The notes below the pieces were generated by a model. That model was not told where the DNA came from. It saw only the letters and a program-made list of their open reading frames with translations, and searched no databases. Shown here in pieces: positions 1-5,628 of a DNA stretch of 9,478 nt; positions within the stretch are counted from its first letter, which is position 1; each line of letters opens with the position of its first letter. A program made the translations under genes and the position numbers. Origin of the DNA: an uncultured Collinsella sp. (GTDB taxonomy: Bacteria; Actinomycetota; Coriobacteriia; Coriobacteriales; Coriobacteriaceae); assembly GCA_900550815.1 (NCBI GenBank), contig URTW01000074.1:1-9478 (forward strand), read 5' to 3'.

Positions 1-254
1 TTATGGTTTCGATCTACGTCGACGGCATGGACTCCGAGGAGCTCATCATCAAGCTCGACGCCGCCGGCTTTGAGGTTTCGGCCGGTTCTGCCTGCTCGAG
101 CGGCAGCATGGACCCCAGCCATGTGCTCAGCGCCATGGGTATTGGCCGCGAACAGGCGCTGGGTGCACTGCGCATCTCCTTCGATGACCGCGTGAACCCT
201 GCCGACCTGGATGAGTTTGCCCAGACGCTGCTCTCGATCGTAGGTGCCGCATGA
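1..254 (+). CDS. Cysteine desulfurase (NifS/IscS-type), C-terminal end, partial at window start
   Basis: Only the last 84 or so residues are present; the gene begins left of the window. The visible part contains the active-site loop SAGSACSSG, with the catalytic cysteine at residue 31 counted from the ATG at position 3, followed by the usual SHVLSAMGIGREQALGALRIS stretch and a C-terminal helix. In this family the PLP enzyme takes sulfur from L-cysteine to form a persulfide on that cysteine, supplying Fe-S cluster assembly and tRNA thiolation in the cytosol. The S-G-S-A-C-x-S form of the loop matches group I (IscS/NifS) rather than SufS. The ATG at position 3 is internal, not the true start. 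The stop TGA overlaps the next gene's start as ATGA (251-254), so the two are probably translationally coupled. Family assignment is secure; the exact subgroup is not. Confidence 0.92.
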   Translation, partial: MVSIYVDGMDSEELIIKLDAAGFEVSAGSACSSGSMDPSHVLSAMGIGREQALGALRISFDDRVNPADLDEFAQTLLSIVGAA

Positions 255-1060
255 TCGTCGCCGAGCTTGAACGTGCGCTGCTGAAGCGCTACCCCAAGGC
301 GGACGCCGAGGGCTGGGATCATGTAGGACTCTCCGTCGGCGACCCTGCCGCGGAGATTACCGGTGTTGCCTGCGCACTCGATGCGACCGAAGCCAACGTG
401 CACCGCGCCCAGGAGGCCGGTGCCAACGTGTTGTTGACGCATCATCCTATCTACATCAAGGCGCCCGAGGCGTTTTGCCCGGCGGATGCCACTCGCCCCC
501 AGTGCAGCGCGGCACTCTATGAGGCGGCCCGTTGCGGCGTGAGCATCATATCGCTCCACACCAACCTGGACCGCTCGCACGAAGCCCGTGTCTGCCTGAG
601 TGCGCTGCTGGGAGCCGCCCCCATGAGCTCACTGGAGCACGTGGACGACCCCGCGGCAACCGGTCTGGGCGCGCTTGCAACGCTCAACGACCCGTGCACG
701 CTGCGCGATCTTGCCACCCGTGCTGCCACGGCCTTCGGCAGCGACCCGCGTGTGTGGGGCGAAGCCGATCGCCCGAGCCGCACCGTCGCCATTTTGGGCG
801 GCTCCCTGGGCGACTTTGGAGAGCTCGCCATCGCCGCAGGCGCAGATGCTGTCGTGACGGGCGAGGCGGGCTACCACGTGGCGCAAGACCTTGCCTTGCG
901 CGGGCTGTCGGTGATCTTGCTCGGCCACGACCGCTCCGAGGAGCCGTTCGTTGATATATTGATGAACTCTGCAGTTGACGCCGGGGTCGACCCCCGTCAT
1001 GCGATTAAAATACTGAACCCTTGCCAATGGTGGACTGTGACAAAAGGAGAGAACTTATGA
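251..1060 (+). CDS. NIF3-like dinuclear metal centre protein
   Basis: A 269-aa protein of the NIF3/YbgI (DUF34) family, often annotated as GTP cyclohydrolase I type 2, although the true substrate of most members is unsettled. The expected metal-site residues are visible: the THHPI motif with His64-His65, Asp107 in HTNLDRSHEA, and the C-terminal His226 and Glu230 in GHDRSEEPFV. The N-terminal GWDHVGLSVGD is the usual family opening. The length suits the short form that lacks the inserted PII-like domain. It starts inside the desulfurase stop codon and its own stop overlaps the next ATG (1057-1060), so it lies in the middle of a tightly coupled operon. A ring-shaped cytosolic assembly binding two metal ions is known for relatives and is assumed here. 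Confidence 0.92.
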   Translation: MIVAELERALLKRYPKADAEGWDHVGLSVGDPAAEITGVACALDATEANVHRAQEAGANVLLTHHPIYIKAPEAFCPADATRPQCSAALYEAARCGVSIISLHTNLDRSHEARVCLSALLGAAPMSSLEHVDDPAATGLGALATLNDPCTLRDLATRAATAFGSDPRVWGEADRPSRTVAILGGSLGDFGELAIAAGADAVVTGEAGYHVAQDLALRGLSVILLGHDRSEEPFVDILMNSAVDAGVDPRHAIKILNPCQWWTVTKGENL

Positions 1061-1776
1061 GCGCCGGCGCTACGCTACTCAAGCTGCAACAGATCGATTT
1101 GGAGCTCGCCCGCAACAAGAGCGAACTTGCCAATATGCCGGAGCTCAAGGAGCTCGCTTCCAAGCGCAAGACCTATGTGAAGCTCAAGTCTGAGATGACC
1201 AAGCTCAACCCCCAGCGCAAGGATCTGGACATTGAGCTCGACGATCTCAACACCACCGAGATTCAGACCAACAACGCCATCGAGGCTGCCAAGAAGCGCC
1301 ATGTCGACGGCTCCGACTACCGCGAGGTTCAGGACCTGGAGAATGAACTCGCCACCCTGGCCAAGCGTCTGGACAAGATTGAGCACACCCGCAAGGACGT
1401 CGTTGTCGCCCATAAGGAGGCGCTCGACCGCGAGGCCCGCGCGCAGGCAATCATCGCCAAGTTCGAGGAGGGCGTGAAGGCCGATACCAAGGCCGCCCGC
1501 GCCAAGGCCACCGACCTCCAGGCTCAGATTGGTGCCGCCACCAAGGAGCGCACCGCACTTGCTGCTACGCTGCCGAGCGACGTGCTCACCGACTACGAGC
1601 GGCTGCTCTAGCAGTTCCGCGGCCTGGCCGTCGAGACCATCCAGGGCAACATCCCCACGGTCTGCCACACCGCGCTGCAGGCATCGTCCATGAGCGACCT
1701 CAACCACGACGGTAGCGAGATTACGCACTGCCCGTACTGCCACCGCCTCCTGGTACTCCCGAGCAAGGCAGCGTAG
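1057..1776 (+). pseudogene. Coiled-coil / C4-type zinc-ribbon protein (COG1579-like) interrupted by an in-frame TAG
   Basis: The reading frame opens at ATG 1057 with a good ribosome site (AAAGGAGA, 6 bases before). It encodes about 184 residues that are almost entirely charged heptad-like helix (KLQQIDLELARNK, KLKSEMTKLNPQRKDLD, VQDLENELATLAKRLDKIE), the long coiled-coil hairpin typical of COG1579. A TAG at 1609-1611 stops it after YERLL. The frame then stays open, with clear homology, for 54 more codons to a second TAG at 1774-1776, and this tail holds the zinc-ribbon region (THCPYCHRLLVL). Family members normally reach about 240 aa, matching the full 239-codon frame. A single base change from CAG or AAG would create the TAG, so this looks like a recent nonsense mutation or a sequence error. 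Readthrough cannot be excluded. A start at TTG 1021 is possible but overlaps the NIF3 gene and lacks a ribosome site. Confidence 0.85.
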
Positions 1777-1778
1777 CG

Positions 1779-2993
1779 ATGACGGCGGCATCCAACAATT
1801 CAATGCAACTTGAGGGAAAAACGATCCTGCTGGGCATTACCGGCGGGATCGCCGCCTATAAGTCGTGCAATATCGTGCGCCTGCTGCAAAAGCGCGGTGC
1901 GCGCGTCAAGGTTGTTATGAGCGAGCATGCCACGGAGTTTGTGGGCCCGCTCACCTTCCGTGCGCTCACCAACGAGCCCGTTGCCGTGGGCCTATTCGAC
2001 GCTGCCTCCGACCCCATCCACCACATTTCGCTGGCGCAGGAGCCCGATCTGGTGGTCGTGGCGCCCGCGACGGCCAATATCATCGCCAAGATGGCCAACG
2101 GCATCGCCGATGACCTTATTTCCACCACGCTGCTTGCGACGCCGCGACCCATCGTGATCGCGCCGGCCATGAACAACGGCATGTGGAAATCGCCGGCGAC
2201 GCAGGCCAACATGGCCACGCTGCGCGACCGCGGCGTGCATGTGGTGGGACCCGGCAGCGGCTACCTTGCCTGCGGTGACGTGGACACGGGACGCATGAGC
2301 GAGCCCGAGGACATTGTCCAGGCCGTCTGCGAGGTGCTGAACCCCGTCCCGCAATACCTTGCGGGCAAGCGAATCGTGATCACCGCCGGCCCCACGCACG
2401 AGCCGATCGACCCCGTACGCTTCATCGGAAACCGGTCGTCGGGTAAGATGGGCATCGCCCTGGCGGGGGAGGCCGCTCGCCGCGGTGCTGCGGTCACGCT
2501 TGTGCTGGGGCCGACATCACTCGATGTTCCCCACGGCGTGGAGTGCGTGCGCGTGCAGACCGCCGAAGAGATGCTGCAGGCAGCGCTGAGCGCCTTTCAG
2601 ACGGTCGATGCGGCCATTTGTGCGGCCGCTGTCGCCGACTACACCCCCGCGGCCCCTGCCGACCATAAGCTCAAAAAGGTCAACGAGCGCCTGGATCGCA
2701 TCGAACTGGTCGAGACGGTCGATATTTTGGCCGAGCTCTCGCGCCAAAAGGGAGAGCGGTGCGTGATCGGCTTTGCGGCCGAGACCGATAACGTCGTGGA
2801 GTACGCGCAGCGCAAACTCGCGCGCAAGGGCTGTGATGCTATTATCGCCAACGATGTCTCACGCGCGGATTCGGGCTTTGGAACCGACACTAACAAGGCC
2901 TGGATTGTGAGCACAACGGGCACGCAAGAACTTCCCGTGCTAACAAAACCCCAGCTCGCAGATACAATTTTGGACTTGCTTCAAAATTTGTAA
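1779..2993 (+). CDS. coaBC: Bifunctional phosphopantothenoylcysteine decarboxylase / phosphopantothenate-cysteine ligase
   Basis: This 404-aa protein carries out two consecutive steps of coenzyme A synthesis: CTP-dependent joining of 4'-phosphopantothenate to cysteine, then FMN-dependent decarboxylation to 4'-phosphopantetheine. The N-terminal flavoprotein half (about residues 12-185) has the GITGGIAAYKSC opening, the active-site histidine (H82 in HHISL), the PAMN substrate-binding motif at 129-132 and the LACGDVDTGRM loop with Cys165. The C-terminal ligase half (about 195-404) has ITAGPTHEPIDPVRFIGNRS with Asn218, the AAAVADYTP strand and the lysine of HKLKK (K297). All keep a near-constant 7-8 residue offset from the E. 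coli enzyme. The length is normal. It begins 2 bases after the zinc-ribbon frame. The ATG at 1779 is chosen for its weak AAGG site; ATG 1803 is a possible alternative just before LEGKTILL. Confidence 0.96.
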   Translation: MTAASNNSMQLEGKTILLGITGGIAAYKSCNIVRLLQKRGARVKVVMSEHATEFVGPLTFRALTNEPVAVGLFDAASDPIHHISLAQEPDLVVVAPATANIIAKMANGIADDLISTTLLATPRPIVIAPAMNNGMWKSPATQANMATLRDRGVHVVGPGSGYLACGDVDTGRMSEPEDIVQAVCEVLNPVPQYLAGKRIVITAGPTHEPIDPVRFIGNRSSGKMGIALAGEAARRGAAVTLVLGPTSLDVPHGVECVRVQTAEEMLQAALSAFQTVDAAICAAAVADYTPAAPADHKLKKVNERLDRIELVETVDILAELSRQKGERCVIGFAAETDNVVEYAQRKLARKGCDAIIANDVSRADSGFGTDTNKAWIVSTTGTQELPVLTKPQLADTILDLLQNL

Positions 2994-3001
2994 AAAAGTT
3001 C

Positions 3002-3034
3002 TTGCACAAGTCTAAAGTTTCGGGTTAATATACT
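3002..3034 (+). promoter_or_regulatory. Promoter of the tRNA-Pro gene
   Basis: TTGCAC at 3002-3007 and TAATAT at 3026-3031 are 18 bases apart; the overlapping TATACT at 3029-3034 is a closer -10 match but leaves a longer spacer. The region lies just beyond the coaBC stop and about 40 bases before the tRNA, and is markedly AT-richer than its surroundings. The exact -10 hexamer is uncertain. Confidence 0.6.
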
Positions 3035-3073
3035 CCCTGTTGCGAGCGAGAGCAGAGCAACAAACAAAAGCTT

Positions 3074-3150
<77 letters not shown>

Positions 3151-3160
3151 GAAGTTTGCA

Positions 3161-3189
3161 GGTCAGGCACCTAGTGCCTGGCCTTTTTT
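3161..3189 (+). terminator. Rho-independent terminator of tRNA-Pro
   Basis: GGTCAGGCAC (3161-3170) pairs with GTGCCTGGCC (3174-3183) through ten pairs, one of them a G-T wobble, with a 3-base loop. It is followed by six T residues. It begins 10 bases after the tRNA CCA end. Confidence 0.93.
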
Positions 3190-3440
3190 GTTTTAAGTAA
3201 TTGCTTAAATTTGATTAATCAACAGGGTGCCAAAAATCTACCTGCGCGATAATCGCTTTTTGCGGTTACTTGCGCGTTTTGCACGCGCTTAAGCCGATTT
3301 ATTAACGCGACATGAATCTACATACGCGTAGCTGGTATACAGACGAGTACAGGCTGTATTTATCGCGGCGATTTACGCAGATATGGCGACTGTAACGAAC
3401 TAGTGTGTCGCTGTATTTATTCCGGTAGTTCACTTGATCG
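3190..3440. other. Intergenic stretch with recurrent ATTTA/ATCTA-ACGCG-like motifs
   Basis: No convincing gene is visible. The stretch contains related short words: AATCTACCTGCGCG (3235-3248), AATCTACATACGCG (3315-3328, 12 of 14 identical to the first), GATTTATTAACGCG (near 3295) and GATTTACGCAG (near 3368). The word GCTGTATTTAT also occurs twice (near 3353 and 3411). The base composition is lower in GC than the housekeeping block. These could be binding sites for a regulator or decayed repeats; nothing in the sequence decides between them. Confidence 0.4.
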
Positions 3441-3608
3441 GTGGACAAGTGGGCTGTTGCGACGAAACGCCAAGCAGGATGGGCTCTATACGAGGACGCC
3501 GCAGAGGCAATGGCGGGGGAGTGCGGCAGGCGCTCTGAGAGCCGCTGTATGCCCCCATATCTCCTCAACCCGATTACCTGTGCTATGAACCTCGAATTGT
3601 TCGAGTAA
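3441..3608 (+). pseudogene. Short open frame (55 codons), probable N-terminal gene fragment
   Basis: A GTG-started frame begins directly after an in-frame TGA and ends at TAA 3606-3608. Its translation reads like real protein: an amphipathic helical start (VDKWAVATKRQAGWALYEDA) followed by a Cys/Arg-rich turn, then PPYLLNPITCAMNLELFE. The last part is loosely like the N-terminal helix region of HEPN-type proteins, where a conserved helix precedes a Glu-Lys motif, but this is only a resemblance. There is no good ribosome site. The frame stops 11 bases before a strong hairpin. It may be a truncated gene remnant or a small unknown protein. The competing frames here look less protein-like. Confidence 0.3.
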
Positions 3609-3610
3609 TC

Positions 3611-3650
3611 GCCAAAAGAAAAGCCCTCGCAGGATTGCGAGGGCTTTGCG
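3611..3650 (-). terminator. Terminator of the minus-strand DUF6273 fragment, possibly bidirectional
   Basis: A perfect 12-bp stem (3620-3631 with 3636-3647, core GCCCTCGCA) and a 4-base loop. Read on the minus strand it is followed by TTTTCTTTT and lies 13 bases past the stop at 3661. Read on the plus strand the T run is short, so termination there would be weaker. Confidence 0.75.
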
Positions 3651-3660
3651 CTAAAAGAGA

Positions 3661-3984
3661 TCAGAAGCAGAAAGCGGGGAGAACATAAAACGAGTCCGTC
3701 GCGCTGTAGCTGTAGCAAATACCGCCGCTTTGAACATAGCGAAAGGACGTGGAGCTGCGCGGTCTCACGGAGCGAGTCCAGTGGCTATAGCCTGATGCAC
3801 CGGAATAGTTCGACCCCGTCACGCCCTTGGATTTGTAGCACTCGTACTGGATGCCGTCGGATTGCATATCCCCGTATACTTCGGTTGCCGAGAGCAGAAA
3901 AACCTTGTCGGTCGTCGCTGAGGGGGCACCGCCCCAGTTACCGCCAACGTTATCGGTTGTCTTTGTGACGGGTTTCACCTTTGA
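3661..3984 (-). pseudogene. C-terminal fragment of a DUF6273-domain surface/secreted protein
   Basis: The frame gives about 105 residues after a GTG at 3978. It shows the usual ordered marks of a DUF6273 C-terminus: TTDKVFLLSATEVYG (residues 22-36), then HWTRS (66-70), a Val-x-Ser-Gly-Gly strand (82-86), and the closing LPAFCF, which resembles the family's usual G-V-R-P-A-F/L ending. In family members this domain sits at the end of long, often cell-surface, proteins. Here everything upstream is missing: two TAA codons (4003-4008) lie eight codons before the GTG, and no ribosome site is present. It keeps its terminator, so it looks like the intact 3' end of a truncated gene. An unusual free-standing small protein is less likely. 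Confidence 0.65.
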
Positions 3985-4009
3985 CTGGAAGAACCTCTTG
4001 CCTTATTAA
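3981..4009 (+). promoter_or_regulatory. Promoter for the secreted-protein / small membrane-protein pair
   Basis: TTGACT (3981-3986) and TATTAA (4004-4009) are 17 bases apart, matching sigma-70-type consensus at 5 of 6 and 4 of 6 positions. Transcription would start near 4016, leaving a leader of about 75 bases before the ATG at 4092. It lies exactly where the minus-strand DUF6273 homology ends. Confidence 0.5.
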
Positions 4010-4091
4010 AGAAATACGCCAAATACAACGGATATAAAGCGGAAGGAGGCGACATCAAGTAACTATCAAAGGCCAGATTAAGGAGCCAGCC

Positions 4092-4496
4092 ATGAAGAAC
4101 TGCCTGCCCTCCATCGTCTCAGCAGCTCTTTGCCTCTCCCTTGTCATGACACCATTTGTGCCCGTTGCGGCGGCCTATGCCGACGATGGATCTCCCGCCG
4201 AGAGCAGCGAAATCTACGTCGGAGACAACTACGACGAAAATTACGATATATCCCTTTTTGAGCGCGGACGCTGCACGGATTCATATTCCAAGGCGTGGTG
4301 CGATTCTCACGGATTTGCAAATAACCGCCCCGTCCCTCACAAGGTCAAGCTGAACGCGAAGGAGGAGGCTTGCCTGCGCGATCTCCAGCTTGCTGGCACC
4401 GCTGAAGTTATCGCCGGTCTCGTGACAACCGGTCCTAGCGGCGGCTTTTTTGCAACCGCAATGACATCGTACCGACTTTTCACTTGCATGTTCTGA
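4092..4496 (+). CDS. Secreted small four-cysteine protein, candidate bacteriocin-like peptide
   Basis: This 134-aa protein was not recognised as a named family member. It has a clear Sec signal peptide: Lys2, a hydrophobic core from about 6 to 24, and an AYA cleavage site giving a mature protein from Asp31. The mature 104 residues start with a very acidic, Tyr/Asn-rich stretch (31-57), then a basic middle with Cys61 and Cys70. They end with a hydrophobic, Gly/Thr/Ala-rich region (about 98-134) flanked by Cys94 and Cys132, which could form a disulfide-closed helical hairpin. That C-terminal composition resembles pore-forming class II-type peptides, but no leader motif of the double-glycine type is present. 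A good ribosome site (AAGGAG, 6 bases) precedes the ATG. The next gene follows after 12 bases, so the pair is an operon. A bacteriocin role is inference; a secreted structural or adhesion peptide is possible. Confidence 0.8.
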   Translation: MKNCLPSIVSAALCLSLVMTPFVPVAAAYADDGSPAESSEIYVGDNYDENYDISLFERGRCTDSYSKAWCDSHGFANNRPVPHKVKLNAKEEACLRDLQLAGTAEVIAGLVTTGPSGGFFATAMTSYRLFTCMF

Positions 4497-4508
4497 AAGG
4501 AAGTTGCC

Positions 4509-4748
4509 ATGTTGTCGCAAAATCAATCGAGATACTTGGTCACAATCGGCTTTACCCTGCTCGCATTACTCTTTGCTAGCGACCTTTTGCTGAAACCGCC
4601 CAAGGAACTCGTTTTGCTTGCCATAGACTGCATTTCCGCCTTTTACTTTACGGCAACCCTAATCATCGGACTAAAGGAGAGGAAAAAAGGCGCAGTCGCC
4701 GCATCCGCCGTATGCTTGATCATAACCATTGCATCATTCTTTATCTGA
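4509..4748 (+). CDS. Small three-helix membrane protein, candidate immunity partner
   Basis: A 79-aa very hydrophobic protein with three predicted membrane helices: about residues 10-28, 33-54 and 61-79, joined by KPPKE and KERKKG. By the positive-inside rule both basic patches probably face the cytoplasm, though only one loop can if all three helices span fully. It has a ribosome site AAAGGAAG before the ATG and lies 12 bases after the secreted protein's stop. Small multi-helix membrane proteins next to secreted peptides commonly act as immunity proteins, which is the basis of the proposal; no family was recognised. It could instead be a general small membrane protein. Confidence 0.78.
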   Translation: MLSQNQSRYLVTIGFTLLALLFASDLLLKPPKELVLLAIDCISAFYFTATLIIGLKERKKGAVAASAVCLIITIASFFI

Positions 4749-4760
4749 CACATTGGTGAT

Positions 4761-5060
4761 CTAGGGGCGATATCGCAGAAATACGACCGGGAGAGCCGGG
4801 ACCAGATTGCCCGGGTTGCCCGGTCGGCTCGCGCGACGGCGCGGCGGTTCCACAGAAAGCTCTCCGGACTTCACACTGTTTCTGATCGCATTGTAGACAG
4901 CCATCTCGTCTTCGCTGTCGGCGAGCACGCGGTGTGCGTCGTCGTTTTGGATGTCCAGTAAATCTCGAAGGTCCTCCATGCACCAGCGTCCGAGATTTGG
5001 CCATGCGCGTTGCGCGAGCTGATAAGTGTCGATTGCGATGTTGTAGTTAAAGTCCAGGCC
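4761..5060 (-). pseudogene. C-terminal fragment of a DnaQ-like (DEDD) 3'-5' exonuclease
   Basis: The minus-strand frame reads GLDFNYNIAIDTYQLAQRAW, then a short loop and MEDLRDLLDIQNDDAHRVLA followed by DSEDEMAVYNAI, ending at TAG 4761-4763. This matches the second half of the RNase T/DnaQ exonuclease fold: the I-D-T-x-x-L-A strand-helix and then the ExoIII motif H-x-x-x-x-D (His and Asp in AHRVLAD). The ExoI motif (D-x-E near the N-terminus) and the ExoII region are absent, because homology ends near 5060, where a terminator-like hairpin begins, and the frame closes at TAA 5097-5099. An ATG at 4979 would yield a 72-aa protein with no active site. It is therefore best read as a decayed gene end rather than a working nuclease. 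Confidence 0.65.
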
Positions 5061-5090
5061 AAAGCCGTCCCAGGCAGAACGGCTTTGTTT
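5060..5090 (+). terminator. Possible terminator for the secreted-protein operon
   Basis: CAAAGCCGT (5060-5068) pairs perfectly with ACGGCTTTG (5079-5087) around a 10-base loop; the stem's 3' side runs into TTTGTTT. It is about 310 bases past the small membrane gene, so it would end a long 3' tail. The long loop makes it only moderately convincing. Confidence 0.45.
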
Positions 5091-5119
5091 CCTTGATTAT
5101 CAACTTTATCCGGACACTT

Positions 5120-5155
5120 CCCGCATTCATCCGTGTGTGTACGGATGAATGCGGG
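5120..5155. repeat. Perfect 15-bp-stem hairpin
   Basis: The arm 5120-5134 (CCCGCATTCATCCGT) is exactly complementary to 5141-5155, with a GTGTGT loop. There is no T run on either side. It could slow or stop transcription read from either direction, or be the remnant of a mobile element end. The sequence just to its left (minus strand TGTCCGGATAAAGTTGA) looks like an insertion-sequence terminus but was not identified. Confidence 0.8.
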
Positions 5156-5164
5156 GCCCGATAG

Positions 5165-5193
5165 CCCGGCGGCCTGATCGGCAGGCCGCCGGG
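5165..5193 (-). terminator. GC-rich hairpin just beyond the ABC operon, possible terminator
   Basis: CCCGGCGGCCTG (5165-5176) pairs perfectly with 5182-5193 around a 5-base loop. It begins 5 bases after the stop of the small membrane-anchored protein gene on the minus strand. No T run follows, but the 15-bp hairpin at 5120-5155 comes next, so the two together may protect or end the transcript. Confidence 0.5.
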
Positions 5194-5198
5194 AACTC

Positions 5199-5627
5199 TC
5201 ACTCCTCGATAAAAGCCGGCACCCGGTTAGTCCTGCGCATCTTGAAATCGCCAGTTTCGTGGGAGACGTAGAGAATGCCGTCCATCCCGTCTCGCGATGC
5301 ATATGAAAGGTGAACAGAACCGCAATCCGCTCCATCATCGTCGAGAAGATCGAACGAATTCGGATCGCTCGTTGCGGCCAAACGACCACTCAGACAAGAG
5401 CCATCGCCATTACAGATTTGCCATTCCATGTCTTCGCCTGCAAGAATCGCCATAGACGGCCTGGTCGCGCCATCGTTGACATACATCCCGTCTATGCCAA
5501 AACCGTTCTCAGCGCCATCGATAAACGATTGCTCGGACCTATACCTCGCAAATGATGCACATAGAACCATTGCAAGACAAAGTACAGAGCCAACAATCGC
5601 TATCTTTGCATAGCTCTTGCCTATCAT
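5199..5627 (-). CDS. Membrane-anchored small extracytoplasmic protein
   Basis: A 142-aa protein with one N-terminal membrane helix (about residues 8-26, positively charged before it) and an extracytoplasmic domain of roughly 110 residues rich in Asp, Gly and short beta-like strands (MEWQICNGDGSCLSGRL, DGADCGSVHLSYA, GILYVS). Three cysteines (72, 78, 102) lie in the external part. The cysteine at 23 is not in a good lipobox, so it is probably anchored by the helix rather than lipidated. The ATG at 5627 is preferred over GTG 5634-5636 because GGAGG lies 8 bases before it, whereas the GTG overlaps that ribosome site. It starts 1 base after the ABC gene's stop, so translation is coupled. The family is unknown; an accessory or sensing partner of the ABC protein is inferred. 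Confidence 0.8.
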   Translation of the reverse strand: MIGKSYAKIAIVGSVLCLAMVLCASFARYRSEQSFIDGAENGFGIDGMYVNDGATRPSMAILAGEDMEWQICNGDGSCLSGRLAATSDPNSFDLLDDDGADCGSVHLSYASRDGMDGILYVSHETGDFKMRRTNRVPAFIEE

Positions 5628-5628
5628 G

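Larger units (their letters stand above)
4749..5198. other. Gap between converging operons: exonuclease remnant and hairpins
   Basis: No intact gene lies here. The stretch holds the minus-strand exonuclease fragment (4761 to about 5060), a plus-strand terminator-like hairpin (5060-5090), and two very stable hairpins at 5120-5155 and 5165-5193. A nested inverted repeat also occurs at 4785-4825 (outer GACCGGG/CCCGGTC, inner CCGGG/CCCGG) just beyond the small membrane gene. Confidence 0.6.

Noticed and set aside
14..580. 188-codon minus-strand open frame opposite the desulfurase and NIF3 genes
   Set aside because: It is the shadow of two well-identified plus-strand genes in GC-rich DNA and has no recognisable content.
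1075..1803. 242-codon minus-strand frame rich in Leu, Val and Gly
   Set aside because: It is the antisense of the coiled-coil gene; its repetitive composition is the mirror of Glu/Lys heptads.
3302..3718. 138-codon minus-strand frame
   Set aside because: It runs through the terminator hairpin at 3620-3647 and into the DUF6273 fragment in a different frame, and has no protein-like features.
3985..4062. 25-codon plus-strand frame (ending KYAKYNGYKAEGGDIK) before the secreted-protein gene
   Set aside because: It looks somewhat like a gene tail, but it overlaps the promoter, has no start with a ribosome site and is too short to separate from chance.
4785..4825. Nested inverted repeat as a terminator for the small membrane gene
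   Set aside because: It has no T run and lies inside the exonuclease remnant's low-complexity tail, so the role cannot be supported.
4871..5389. 172-codon minus-strand frame
   Set aside because: It overlaps the anchored-protein gene and hairpins in another frame; only the different frame with the exonuclease motifs is convincing.
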